Shown here: piece after piece, positions 9,594 through 17,990 of the stretch | Numbering within the stretch: position 1 is the stretch's first letter | How the letters are laid out: the number at the start of each line of letters is the position of its first letter | Assembly (NCBI GenBank): GCA_015863215.1 | Contig: JACBXN010000014.1 | Location: 1 to 44,675 of the forward strand | Length of the DNA stretch: 44,675 nt | Reading direction: 5' to 3' | DNA from: Aerococcaceae bacterium DSM 111176 | GTDB taxonomy: Bacteria > Bacillota > Bacilli > Lactobacillales > Aerococcaceae | Notes under the pieces: model-generated | Seen by the model: only the letters and a program-made list of their open reading frames with translations | Told to the model about the DNA's origin: nothing | Databases searched by the model: none | Translations under genes and position numbers: made by a program

Positions 9594-10718
9594 TTATTTA
9601 CTCCAAACCACTCTATTTACATAATCCGTATAACTAATAATAATTCGCAATACCTTTTCTGATACATTCGGCATACTATAATCTTGGACTAATCTCAATG
9701 TATCTTTTTCTTGTGTTTCAAGTACTTCTAATCCTTGCATGATTCGTTCTTCATTTAAACCAACCATCATCACACTTGCTTCTTCCATCGCTTCTGGCCG
9801 TTCATGCGCTTCACGAATATTTAATGCTCTGAACCCTAAAATAGAAGATTCTTCACTGATTGTGCCACTATCGCTTAATACAGCTTTAGAATGCAATTGC
9901 AAATGATTGTAATCATTGAATCCTAAAGGTTTCATTAGCTGGATTTTCTCATTAAATGTAATACCTTTTTCCTCAATCATTTTACGCGTACGTGGATGCG
10001 TGCTGACAATAATCGGCAAGCCATATTTCTCAGCGATGGCATTCAAGCTATTTACTAAACCATCAAAGTTCTTCTCTGAACTGATATTCTCTTCTCGATG
10101 GGCAGAAACCACAAAGTACTGTCCTTCTTCAAGGTTCAAACGTTCTAATACATCAGAATTATTAATATCTTCTCTACGAGTTTCTAACACTTCGTACATA
10201 GGACTTCCAGTTTTAATGACTCGATCTGCTGGCAGTCCTTCTGCTAAAAGATACTCGCGCGCAATATCACTATAAGTTAAGTTAATATCCGCTATATGGT
10301 CTACAATCTTCCGGTTCGTTTCTTCTGGTACTCGTTGATCAAAACAACGATTACCAGCTTCCATGTGAAAGATTGGAATGTGCTTTCTTTTTGCTGCAAT
10401 TGCACATAGGCAACTATTTGTATCGCCTAACACTAAAAAAGCATCCGGTTGAACCTCATCTAAGATTGGATCAATATTTACTAGAATATTCCCAATTGTT
10501 TCGACTGGAGTACCAGTTGCTGCATTTAAAAAGTAGTCCGGTTTTTTTAATTTGAAATCTTCAAAGAATACTTCATTTAATTCGTAATCATAGTTTTGTC
10601 CAGTATGTACCAAAATGTGCTCAATCGCATCTGATTCTTCTAACTTATTAATTACTGCTGAAAGACGGATAATCTCTGGACGTGTGCCTACAACAGTCAT
10701 TACTTTTAATTTTTTCAA
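9594..10718 (-). CDS. capG: UDP-L-FucNAc synthase / UDP-GlcNAc 2-epimerase (CapG type)
   Basis: A non-hydrolysing UDP-HexNAc 2-epimerase of 374 residues, the same length as Staphylococcus aureus Cap5G. It carries VGTRPEIIRLS (about 7-17), HTGQNYD, LGDTNS, MEAGNRC, the HPRT stretch and the nucleotide-binding DSGTISEESSILG. In the Cap5 pathway CapG catalyses the last 2-epimerisation, giving UDP-N-acetyl-L-fucosamine from the CapF product. Here it directly follows capE and capF in the same order, which supports that role over plain UDP-GlcNAc to UDP-ManNAc epimerisation. Confidence 0.85.
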   Translation of the reverse strand: MKKLKVMTVVGTRPEIIRLSAVINKLEESDAIEHILVHTGQNYDYELNEVFFEDFKLKKPDYFLNAATGTPVETIGNILVNIDPILDEVQPDAFLVLGDTNSCLCAIAAKRKHIPIFHMEAGNRCFDQRVPEETNRKIVDHIADINLTYSDIAREYLLAEGLPADRVIKTGSPMYEVLETRREDINNSDVLERLNLEEGQYFVVSAHREENISSEKNFDGLVNSLNAIAEKYGLPIIVSTHPRTRKMIEEKGITFNEKIQLMKPLGFNDYNHLQLHSKAVLSDSGTISEESSILGFRALNIREAHERPEAMEEASVMMVGLNEERIMQGLEVLETQEKDTLRLVQDYSMPNVSEKVLRIIISYTDYVNRVVWSK

Positions 10719-10720
10719 TG

Positions 10721-11830
10721 TTAAACCTCCAAATAATAAGTATCTGTATTATCTGGGTCAAACGGTTCATTTACCCACATTACAGTTACCATTTCTTCTT
10801 CACCAGTATTCACGATAGAGTGTGTATAGCCTGTTGGAATATCAACTACTTCTAATTCTTCTCCACTTACTGGATATTCAATCACTTTGTCTTCACCGAC
10901 TTTACGGAATCGAATCATACCGTTCCCTTTAACAACTAAAAACTTCTCGTTTTTCGAGTGGTGCCAGTGCTGCCCCTTAGTAATCCCTGGCTTTGAAACA
11001 TTGATTGACACTTGTCCTCGATCAGGACTTCTTAAAAACTCTGTAAACGAACCTCGATCATCTTCATTCATTTTCAATTTATAGGAAAAGTTATCTTCTG
11101 GTATAAAGCTTAAATAAGTACTATATAAATTTTTTGTAAATGAATCACTCATATTAGGTACTTCTAAATTTTGACGGCTTTCCTTAAAACTTTGAATTAA
11201 TTCTGCAACTTCACCTAGGGTACGAGTATCTTTCTCTGGCACATCATAAAATTGACCTGATTTAGTTGGATTGCCCTCTAGACAATTAATAAGTTCATTT
11301 ACTACATCATCAATATACTGGAAAGTAATTTCTACACTCGGATCATTGACTTGTATAGGAATGTCGCGAGCCATATTATGACAAAAAGTTGCGACGACTG
11401 TATTGTAATTTGGTTGACTCCATTTTCCATAAAGGTTTGAAAATCGATAGATATACACTGGGACATTATTTCTTTGACTATATTCTAATAGTAAGTCTTC
11501 ACCAGCTTTTTTACTTTTACCATAAGGGTTGTCTTTCTCAGCTTGGATAGATGAAGAAATCATGATCGGAGCTTGATTACCATTCTTCTCTAGTAATTCG
11601 ATTAACTCAGAAGTTAAATCTGCATTGCCTTCCATAAATTCTTCTTCTTTTTCAGGACGGTTTACACCCGCTAAATGAAAAACAAATTCACAGTCGTTCG
11701 TCCATTCTTCTAAATCAGCCTTAGTATTTTCTCTATCATAAAGGTATAAATTTTTGTATCCTCTATTTTCTAACTCAGCCACTAAGTTCTTACCAACGAA
11801 CCCGTTTGCACCTGTAATTAAAATCTGCAT
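10721..11830 (-). CDS. capF: CapF, bifunctional epimerase/reductase with cupin
   Basis: This second enzyme of UDP-L-FucNAc synthesis C3-epimerises and then reduces the CapE product. An N-terminal SDR domain has GANGFVG at about residues 8-14 and the catalytic Y-x3-K in PYGKSK. A C-terminal cupin domain (about 245-369) has GQHWHHSKNEKFLVV, with the expected metal-binding histidines. An ATG at 11846-11848 is possible. The one at 11828-11830 is preferred because AGGAAG lies about 6 nt before it, it overlaps the capE stop by one base (TAATG), and it yields 369 residues, exactly the length of S. aureus CapF. Confidence 0.9.
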   Translation of the reverse strand: MQILITGANGFVGKNLVAELENRGYKNLYLYDRENTKADLEEWTNDCEFVFHLAGVNRPEKEEEFMEGNADLTSELIELLEKNGNQAPIMISSSIQAEKDNPYGKSKKAGEDLLLEYSQRNNVPVYIYRFSNLYGKWSQPNYNTVVATFCHNMARDIPIQVNDPSVEITFQYIDDVVNELINCLEGNPTKSGQFYDVPEKDTRTLGEVAELIQSFKESRQNLEVPNMSDSFTKNLYSTYLSFIPEDNFSYKLKMNEDDRGSFTEFLRSPDRGQVSINVSKPGITKGQHWHHSKNEKFLVVKGNGMIRFRKVGEDKVIEYPVSGEELEVVDIPTGYTHSIVNTGEEEMVTVMWVNEPFDPDNTDTYYLEV

Positions 11831-12873
11831 TATCTTCCTGCCTTCCAAGCCTCAAGCTCTTCTTGAATTAATGGAACTGTTAATAATTTTTCTTTTACTT
11901 CTTCAACAGTCATTAATTCTGTATTATCCGAGTTGAATTCTTCTAATAAATCTCGTTCTTCATCACCATCTGAGAAATATTTATCATAGTTCAAATCTCT
12001 TGTATCTGCCGGGACTCTATAAAAGTCACCCATATCTATCGCATGAGCACACTCCTCATTGGTTAGCAGGGTTTCATACATCTTTTCACCATGGCGAATT
12101 CCAATCTGTTTACTTTCAGCTTTAGGATTGAAGATTTGTTTCGTTGCTTCCATTAAGTCACCAATTGTAGAGGCAGGAGCTTTTTGAACCATAATATCCC
12201 CTGTTTTAGCATGCTCAAAAGCATAAACTACTAAATCCACAGCTTCTTCAAGCGTCATAATAAAACGAGTCATATTTGGATCTGTAACTGTCAATTCTTT
12301 TCCTTCACGCATTTGATTAATAAATAATGGAACAACTGAACCTCGTGATGCTAAAACATTTCCGTAGCGAGTCACACAAATCTCTGTGTGATCGGATGGA
12401 ATAGTTCTTGCTTTAGCAACAGCTACTTTTTCCATCATAGCTTTAGATGTTCCCATTGCGTTGACCGGATACGCAGCTTTGTCTGTAGATAAACAGATGA
12501 CCTTTTTTACGCCTTCTTTAACAGCAGCATTTAATACATTCTCTGTACCAATTACATTTGTCCTAACGGCCTCCATAGGGAAAAATTCACATGAAGGGAC
12601 TTGTTTCAATGCGGCTGCATGAAAGACAAAATCTACTCCATACATCGCATCTCGAATACTCTGTGGATTACGCACATCACCTATGTAGAATTTAATTTTA
12701 TTACTGTATTCAGGAGCAACCTGTTGGTACTTATGACGCATTTCGTCTTGTTTTAATTCATCTCGAGAAAAAATTCTTATCTCTTTTAAGTCTGACTTTA
12801 AATATTTATCTAGAACAGCATTCCCAAAAGAACCTGTTCCTCCTATAATTAATAGTATTTTGTCTGTGAACAA
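11830..12873 (-). CDS. capE: CapE, UDP-GlcNAc 4,6-dehydratase/5-epimerase
   Basis: An inverting 4,6-dehydratase that opens the UDP-L-FucNAc branch. The N-terminal NAD site is GGTGSFGNAV (about residues 11-20). CLSTDKAAYPVNAMGTSKAMMEK contains the M-x3-K active-site arrangement that replaces Y-x3-K in CapE and FlaA1-like enzymes, and YGNVLASRGSVVPLF follows. At 347 residues it compares with about 342 in S. aureus. It is coupled to capF by a TAATG overlap and lies one base from wbuB. Together capE-F-G form a complete pathway cassette. Confidence 0.9.
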   Translation of the reverse strand: MFTDKILLIIGGTGSFGNAVLDKYLKSDLKEIRIFSRDELKQDEMRHKYQQVAPEYSNKIKFYIGDVRNPQSIRDAMYGVDFVFHAAALKQVPSCEFFPMEAVRTNVIGTENVLNAAVKEGVKKVICLSTDKAAYPVNAMGTSKAMMEKVAVAKARTIPSDHTEICVTRYGNVLASRGSVVPLFINQMREGKELTVTDPNMTRFIMTLEEAVDLVVYAFEHAKTGDIMVQKAPASTIGDLMEATKQIFNPKAESKQIGIRHGEKMYETLLTNEECAHAIDMGDFYRVPADTRDLNYDKYFSDGDEERDLLEEFNSDNTELMTVEEVKEKLLTVPLIQEELEAWKAGR

Positions 12874-14091
12874 TCAAACTTCCTCCTCGAATATTTGAAC
12901 TAAGGTACTCATTAATTTATTTTTATCAAAACGACGTTTGTTATAATCTAATGAATTTTGACTCATGGAATTCATCTCTTCATCACTAAGTCTAGCAAAC
13001 TTTTCAATATTAAAAATAAATTGTTTAATATTTCCTGCATCTCCTATTAACCCATTCTCAGCTTCTTTAATTATCTCTTGTACTTCTCCATTAGCTGATA
13101 GTAAGATTGGCATGCCAGATGCCATTAAGGATTGAAGTTTTGCAGGTATAGTTCTAGAAAATATCTCATTATCATTTAAAATGACTAAACCTACATCAAA
13201 CTTTGCTAGATAATATGGAATAGCTTCGGCAGGTTGCCTATCTATAAAAATAAAATAATCTTTTACTGACATACTGTCTACCGTATTGATTAAATCTTGC
13301 TTAGCTCTTCCATCTCCTATTAAAACAAACTTTACTTTAACATTATTTTTTTGCAACTCTCTTGCAACTTTTGGTAAAATTTCTAGGCCTTGTCCTTCAC
13401 CAATATTTCCTGCAAAAACAAAACTTAGCTCTTCAATATGATTAATACTTACTTGTTCATTATCTTTATTATATTTTTGATATAACTCTTCCGCATATTG
13501 TGGCCAATACTCTATCTTCTCAGAATTAATTCCTCTATCTATAATCGATTCTTTAAAGCTTTTTGAAGATGTTAAAATCTTATCTGAATTATTATAGATA
13601 TAATCCACCATTTTATTGATCGGATTGATAATAACTTGATTTTTAATACCGGTAACTCCAACAACATTCTCTGGCCATAGATCCATGACATATAGGATGT
13701 GAGGAACGTTGTACTTCTTTGCAATCCATATTGCAGGTAATGCTTGAGTCATTGGACTCACTTCATAAGTAAAAACTAGATTAATGTCTTTTGGTAATTT
13801 ATTCTCATTGTATTTGGCACCCGCAACAAATGATAAATAGTTAGAAGCTAATTGGATTGAGTTATCTCCTCTAGGAATAATAGGCATTCTATAAATATCT
13901 ATCTCATTCCAAGTCTCATATCGTTGTTTATTCCAACTATACCCTTCATAAAATCGCCCATCTGGATAATTGGGTATACCTGTAACCACCGATACTTTGT
14001 ATCCTCTTTTAACTAAATCTATACAAATGTCATTAATTCTAAATTGCTCAGGATAAAAATATTGCGAATAGACTAAGATATGTTTTTTCAA
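12874..14091 (-). CDS. wbuB: Glycosyltransferase WbuB/CapL-like, probable L-FucNAc transferase
   Basis: A GT4 enzyme of 405 residues starting ILVYSQYFYPEQFRIND, typical of WbuB, with TGIPNYPDGRFYEGY, LYVMDLWPE and FVFAGNIGEGQGLE. The donor-site region is IPAKLQSLMASGMPIL. Relatives (WbuB, S. aureus CapL) sit beside the UDP-L-FucNAc genes and transfer L-FucNAc, which is probably the second sugar of the repeat here. It is placed immediately before capE in the operon. The role comes from family and context; the biochemical donor is not proven. Confidence 0.75.
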   Translation of the reverse strand: MKKHILVYSQYFYPEQFRINDICIDLVKRGYKVSVVTGIPNYPDGRFYEGYSWNKQRYETWNEIDIYRMPIIPRGDNSIQLASNYLSFVAGAKYNENKLPKDINLVFTYEVSPMTQALPAIWIAKKYNVPHILYVMDLWPENVVGVTGIKNQVIINPINKMVDYIYNNSDKILTSSKSFKESIIDRGINSEKIEYWPQYAEELYQKYNKDNEQVSINHIEELSFVFAGNIGEGQGLEILPKVARELQKNNVKVKFVLIGDGRAKQDLINTVDSMSVKDYFIFIDRQPAEAIPYYLAKFDVGLVILNDNEIFSRTIPAKLQSLMASGMPILLSANGEVQEIIKEAENGLIGDAGNIKQFIFNIEKFARLSDEEMNSMSQNSLDYNKRRFDKNKLMSTLVQIFEEEV

Positions 14092-14102
14092 CGTTCTCGC
14101 TC

Positions 14103-14951
14103 CTATAGTGACTCTGTATAATAAATTGTTTCTTTAAAATTTCTGATTTGATAATTGTCTTTATATCTGCTCATTTTTGAATCGTAAGATAAATTACCAA
14201 ACACTTTATTCACTAAATTAACTCTAGTTAATTTCCTAATAATTGGATTAAATAACTTCTTTTGGTATATCTTCTTCTCGTGGATATCAGAAATTACTTT
14301 TACCATATCGCTAGTCTTAACATAGTCTTTATTTTGAGGACAAAAAACACCTGCGTCTTCGTTATCAATAATAAGACGGACAAATTCGGTCAGGTTGTCA
14401 ATATGTAACATGCTTCTTTGATTGTCATAATCTGGAAAGATTGGAGTTATTTGAGCAAGCCTAGATAATAAAGGATAATTTCCTTTAGAATCTTTTCCAT
14501 AAATCATAGGTGGTCGGATAATTGCTATATTAAAATTCTCATCTCGTAATGGAAGAATACCTTCTTCAGCTTGTAATTTACTCTCGCCGTAAAAATTATC
14601 TGGATTTGGCTTAGTGCCAGCATCAATACATTCATTTTTTGTACCGTATACAATGATACTACTCATAAATATGAATTGAGGAACACCATCTTTTTTTACT
14701 TTCTTGGCGACTTCAATAGTTAAATCCCGATTCACTTCATAATACAAATCTTCAAGCTTAGGATCAGATGAGTTGTGTGCAATTCCAGCTACATGGTATA
14801 CCGAATCATAAGAACTAAAGTCGGTTTGTTTCCATTTGTCATCACGAACACTGATTTCATCCACATGATATTTATCTGGCCACTGCGCCACCCATTCAGT
14901 AAATTTCCCACCGATATAACTATTTTCACCAGTGATTAATATTCTCTTCAT
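14103..14951 (-). CDS. capN: CapN-like SDR reductase of UDP-D-FucNAc/QuiNAc branch
   Basis: A short-chain dehydrogenase/epimerase-like protein of 282 residues. It has the NAD loop GENSYIGGKF (about 8-17), VYHVAGIAHNS, the Ser and Y-x3-K active site (SSIIVYG, then FYGESK) and IRPPMIYG. Cap5N and WbpV-type relatives reduce the 4-keto sugar made by CapD to UDP-D-FucNAc or UDP-D-QuiNAc. It is followed by wbuB and preceded by the initiating transferase, as in staphylococcal type 5/8 clusters. Its substrate would come from capD, which is broken in this window, so another dehydratase in the genome would have to supply it. Confidence 0.75.
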   Translation of the reverse strand: MKRILITGENSYIGGKFTEWVAQWPDKYHVDEISVRDDKWKQTDFSSYDSVYHVAGIAHNSSDPKLEDLYYEVNRDLTIEVAKKVKKDGVPQFIFMSSIIVYGTKNECIDAGTKPNPDNFYGESKLQAEEGILPLRDENFNIAIIRPPMIYGKDSKGNYPLLSRLAQITPIFPDYDNQRSMLHIDNLTEFVRLIIDNEDAGVFCPQNKDYVKTSDMVKVISDIHEKKIYQKKLFNPIIRKLTRVNLVNKVFGNLSYDSKMSRYKDNYQIRNFKETIYYTESL

Positions 14952-14967
14952 TTAAAGTTCTCTCCTA

Positions 14968-15585
14968 TTAATCAATCGACGATTTATTATTCTCTAGAGT
15001 CCCTGTTCCACCTTCAACAACCCCATCACTTTTTAGAATACTTATAAATGTTCCAAAGAAACATTTAATATCAAACCAAAAACTCATATTTTGAATGTAT
15101 TCGCCGTCTAATTGAGCTTTAGCTTTGATAGGTAATTCGTCTCGTCCATTAATTTGTGCCCACCCTGTTAAACCAGGTAGCACATCATTAGCATCATATT
15201 TATCTCTTTCATTTGCTAAATCTTCTTGATTCCATAAAGCAGGGCGTGGCCCAATAAAAGCCATTTCTCCTTTTAGGATATTGATGAGTTGAGGCAATTC
15301 ATCGAGGCTTGTTTTACGTAAGAATCTTCCTGATTTTGTTATAAAAGCATCTGGATTATCAAGTAAATGGGTTGGCATATCACTTGGTGTTTCTGAAAGC
15401 ATTGTTCTGAATTTATAAATTTGAAAGAAAGTACGATTTATTCCAATGCGTTTTTGTTTAAAAAAGACTGGACCTTTTGAATCAAATTTAATCCATAAAG
15501 CTAAGACTAAGAATAAAGGAGATAAGAGTACTAGTGCTATGAATGCTAAGATAAAATCGATGATTCTTTTTAAATGAATATACAT
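14968..15585 (-). CDS. capM: Initiating sugar-phosphate transferase (CapM type)
   Basis: A bacterial sugar transferase of 205 residues that loads the first sugar-1-phosphate onto undecaprenyl phosphate, probably D-FucNAc or D-QuiNAc. A single N-terminal hydrophobic helix (about 7-30) is followed by the conserved KFRTM, GRFLRKTSLDELPQLINIL, GEMAFIGPRPAL and PGLTGWAQINGR blocks. It is the short single-helix form, like S. aureus Cap5M and PglC. Its ATG overlaps the stop of the capD remnant by one base, so translation here may suffer from the stop codon upstream. Confidence 0.85.
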   Translation of the reverse strand: MYIHLKRIIDFILAFIALVLLSPLFLVLALWIKFDSKGPVFFKQKRIGINRTFFQIYKFRTMLSETPSDMPTHLLDNPDAFITKSGRFLRKTSLDELPQLINILKGEMAFIGPRPALWNQEDLANERDKYDANDVLPGLTGWAQINGRDELPIKAKAQLDGEYIQNMSFWFDIKCFFGTFISILKSDGVVEGGTGTLENNKSSID

Positions 15586-16235
15586 TACGCAAACTCTCCT
15601 TGTGTTTCTAATTCTTCAATCACTTCTTGATTCTCTTCATACGTATTATTCGCAAATTGAACTAAGGCTTCTTTGAGTTCATCCGTTGATAAACTTTCTA
15701 AAGAGTGAATAAATGCGTTTACTTGATGTATCGGTAAGTTATGTACTTTTCCGACAAAGATTTTCTCAAAAATTTGTTCTTCGGTATTCTCATCATCCGC
15801 AAGCAACTCTTCATACAGCTTCTCACCTGGGCGAATACCTGTTTCAACAATTTCAATTTCATCTTCAGTGTGGCCACTTAACCAAATCATTTGTCGTGCG
15901 AGTTCGGCAATTTATACTGGTTCACCCATATCTAGAACGAAGATCTCTCCACCTTTGTCAAGAGCTCCAGCTTGCGCGGCGAGGTTGACCACGATCTCTG
16001 GACGGTTTTGTTCGAATAGCTCGTCTACCGCTTCTTTGTCGGCGAGATCGAGTTTGATGAACGTGAAGTTTTCTTCTGGTTCGAGGGCTTTGAGGCGCTC
16101 GTGTTTGAGGTTCACGTCGTAGTAATCGTTCAAGTTGTCGATGCCGATGACTGTGTGCCCTTCTTCTAAGAGAGCCTTACTTAGGAAAGCGCCGATGAAG
16201 CCGGCTGCTCCTGTGACTAGGATTGTTTTAGACAT
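15585..16235 (-). pseudogene. capI::capD chimera with in-frame stop
   Basis: The 5' part (to about residue 70) is the N-terminus of a UDP-glucuronate/glucose 4-epimerase of CapI type, with TGAAGFIG, DNLNDYYD and VVNLAAQAG. It then passes into the C-terminus of a CapD 4,6-dehydratase: AL-KGGEIF-type sequence, VLDMGEPV, and after the stop IAELARQMIWLSG and GIRPGEKLYEELL. The join falls at a shared Gln-Ala-Gly, as expected from a short-homology deletion. TAA at 15912-15914 stands where CapD proteins usually have Lys (EPVKIAEL). The remaining 108 codons stay open to 15585. The true start is probably 16235, because the GTG 15 bases upstream overlaps the AGGTGG site. The CapI part is more GC-rich than the genes downstream. 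Neither enzyme can be active. Confidence 0.85.
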
Positions 16236-16336
16236 TTTGTTGGTATCCACCTATCTGTATGTATTCATTTGGGTTGTTTCGTTAGTTACAGTAGAGTATA
16301 TCATAGTATTTGGTACTTTGGGGAGTGAAATTTACG

Positions 16337-16500
16337 TTTGGCCGTCAAAGTTGGTCGGTGGTGACGGCTAAAATTTGTTTGGCCGTCAAAGTTGGCCGGT
16401 AATGACGGGTAAAATTTGTTTGCCCGTCAAAATTGGCCGGTAGTGACGAGTAAATTTAAATTGCCCGTCATTGTGAGCGACTAGTGACGGGCAAGCCGCT
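16337..16500. repeat. Four tandem 41-bp palindromic repeats
   Basis: Units begin at 16337, 16378, 16419 and 16460, a constant period of 41. Each has a TTTGSCCGTCA arm, a 14-nt centre and a TGACGGGY arm. The last unit forms a perfect 10-bp stem (TTGCCCGTCA against TGACGGGCAA); the others carry one to a few mismatches. There are no unique spacers. The array lies upstream of the capsule operon and right after the stop of an unknown gene end. The function is unknown; it could be an operator array, an RNA hairpin series or a local copy of a dispersed repeat. Confidence 0.85.
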
Positions 16501-16508
16501 AATTTGAG

Positions 16509-16735
16509 TTAATTCAGTCGCATATATTTTGGCTCGGTTAGTTTAAAGGCTTGCTTATTGTTTTCTAGTGCTCCTCTTGGATTTCTATACTCTGAGTTTT
16601 TATACTTACCGATTCGTTTAAAGTGTTTCGTCAGGTGACGAAACACGGTGCTTTCAGATACATTCCCATCGAAAAATTCTGTAAGTGCTTTTGTTGTTAA
16701 TTCTCTGTCTGGATAAATTAAGCCGTACTCACACA
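16509..16735 (-). pseudogene. 3' end of an unrecognised gene
   Basis: About 74 residues of C-terminus remain, with the segments DRELTTKALTEFF, SESTVFRHLTKHFKRIG and EPKYMRLN before TAA at 16509-16511. A helix-turn-helix-like stretch (SESTVFRHLTKHF) is plausible. The 5' side is cut at about 16735, where the antisense of the wzb remnant begins, so an apparent longer open frame to 16922 is a chimera. I do not recognise the family. The 41-bp repeats start 9 bases after the stop. Confidence 0.45.
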
Positions 16736-16736
16736 A

Positions 16737-16915
16737 GTGACTGCCGCAAGTTACATTGGCAAGTTTGGGAAAGAGATTGAGAAAATAAGTGATCAACTCA
16801 TTGAGCACAATCTCGCACACTTTATCGCATCTGACGCACATAATAATACAAACCGGCTCTTTCATATGAAAGAAGCGATGGAAAAACTTGAAAAGGACTT
16901 TGGACCTGAAAAAGT
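16737..16915 (+). pseudogene. C-terminal piece of capsule tyrosine phosphatase (Wzb/CpsB, PHP type)
   Basis: Roughly 60 residues match the end of the PHP-family protein-tyrosine phosphatase that controls capsule kinase phosphorylation: GKFGKEIEK, HNLAHFIASDAHN, then FHMKEAMEKL and FGPEKVQ. The start of the protein (about 190 residues, including most metal ligands) is absent. It lies on the strand opposite to the capsule operon and runs into a recombinase tail. No wzg, wzd or wze is present, so the regulatory front of a capsule locus has been lost or moved. Confidence 0.75.
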
Positions 16916-17362
16916 CCAACAAAAATTGAGAGCGAGCCTAATCTGGCGGATATCTGGGAAGAAGCCATTCATCGGTTGGAAGCTGAAATAGAGGACTTCA
17001 AAGAGGAAATTATGCGTATTGATCAACGACTCAAGAAGGACTATTCAGACTACGACATTCGACAGATCACTCACCTTGTTAATTCTCTCGTTCAGACAGC
17101 TCAAAGTACTACTGACAAGTCGCGATTAAAAGATATCTACCTCGCTTTGATCAAAGAAATTCAGTGGGATAAAGGCACTAAAGAGTTTGATATCCTCTTG
17201 TACTTCGATGAAGGCAATATTGCAGAGTATCTCGGTATCAAACCCCACCCTGACCCAGACTACCGCACTCAAGACATTGGCCACGAGACAAACAGTTCCA
17301 AACAAGAGAACCTTCCAGTCGGAGGGTTCTTTTTGCGTCGTCCGATTGAGATATGGGTATAA
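16916..17362 (+). pseudogene. C-terminal tail of a serine site-specific recombinase
   Basis: The frame starts without a start codon at about 16916 and encodes ESEPNLADIWEEAIHRLEAEIEDFK, read in pieces, then a coiled-coil-rich region and KDIYLALIKEIQWDKGTKEFDI and IAEYLG. This matches the C-terminus of large serine recombinases, in which a coiled coil precedes a beta-rich end. The catalytic resolvase domain is absent. The last codons run through a terminator hairpin at 17307-17334. It marks a former mobile element beside the capsule locus. Confidence 0.65.
17307..17334 (+). terminator. Terminator after recombinase tail
   Basis: A 10-bp stem (AGAACCTTCC against GGAGGGTTCT, one G-U pair) with loop AGTC is followed by TTTTT. 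It overlaps the end of the recombinase frame. Confidence 0.65.
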
Positions 17363-17493
17363 CCATTCCCCGAAACCCCGACGGTTTCAGAGAGGAGACA
17401 CATAAGACGACAGAGGAGACTTCCCGATTTCCCGACGATTTTAGAAGGATAGGAGTTTGAGTGAGGACCTTATTTCCTCTTCGGCAAACACAC

Positions 17494-17540
17494 CAAAGCA
17501 GAGCTCACAGGTTTTCCTGTAAACTCTGCTTTATTTTTTT
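17494..17540 (+). terminator. Strong Rho-independent terminator
   Basis: AAAGCAGAG pairs with CTCTGCTTT around an inner stem ACAGG/CCTGT with a TTTT loop, followed by ATTTTTTTG. No gene directly upstream is intact, so it probably served the lost mobile element. Confidence 0.75.
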
Positions 17541-17698
17541 GATTAGATTGATGATAAATTTGATTTTCCTATCCTCTAGCTAGCAGCTACTTCAACTAAG
17601 GGCTATATAGTAATCCCCCGAACCCCCATCAGTTTGATAGGCTATTAAGACATGATAGAGAGCTATTGTTTTAACTGTATGATGTAATTTTTATCATC

Positions 17699-17763
17699 AT
17701 TTATGATACGCATGTCCGTATCATCGATAGGTAATAAATTTTATAAGCGATTTGGTACAATAC
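17699..17763. repeat. Dispersed 65-bp repeat, copy A
   Basis: Nearly identical to 26300-26364. The shared core runs from ACGCATGTCCGTATCATCG through AGGTAATAAATT to a GGTAC end. It contains TGATACG...CGTATCA inverted repeats and lies between genes. Confidence 0.75.
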
Positions 17764-17839
17764 TCATAATAATAATAAATAACGACTAACCCCATCACTT
17801 TACTGATATAAAAGCGATGGAGTCTCTCTTGCTTTGTAT

Positions 17840-17990
17840 TTAATTTTCTTCCCTAGGAGGTAGTGCATCTAGCTGTAACTCGCCATATTCAATTTCAAAC
17901 AAATCGAATAATTGACGTAGACAATTCATTTTACCAAAATTTGAGATTGAAGTTTTAAGATAAATTCCTGGTATAATCTCTGTTCTCCAA
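17840..17990 (-). other. Unassigned gene end downstream of the alkD fragment
   Basis: A minus-strand frame different from the alkD fragment stays open to a TAA at 17840. It encodes segments such as NCLRQLFDLFEIEYGEL and LDALPPREEN. It resembles the end of a real protein but has no start of its own and no recognised family. It probably came to lie here by the same deletion that cut alkD. Confidence 0.3.

Larger units (their letters stand above)
17363..17839. other. Gap with terminator and dispersed repeat
   Basis: No gene is seen. The gap holds CCCGA-rich sequence at about 17367-17445, a terminator at 17494-17540 and one copy of a 65-bp dispersed repeat at 17699-17763. Confidence 0.5.

Noticed and set aside
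16337-16500. CRISPR array
   Set aside because: The repeats are contiguous 41-bp units without unique spacers, and no cas gene is present.
16509-16922. Single 137-residue minus-strand protein
   Set aside because: Its first half is antisense to the Wzb remnant; only the last 74 codons look like real protein.
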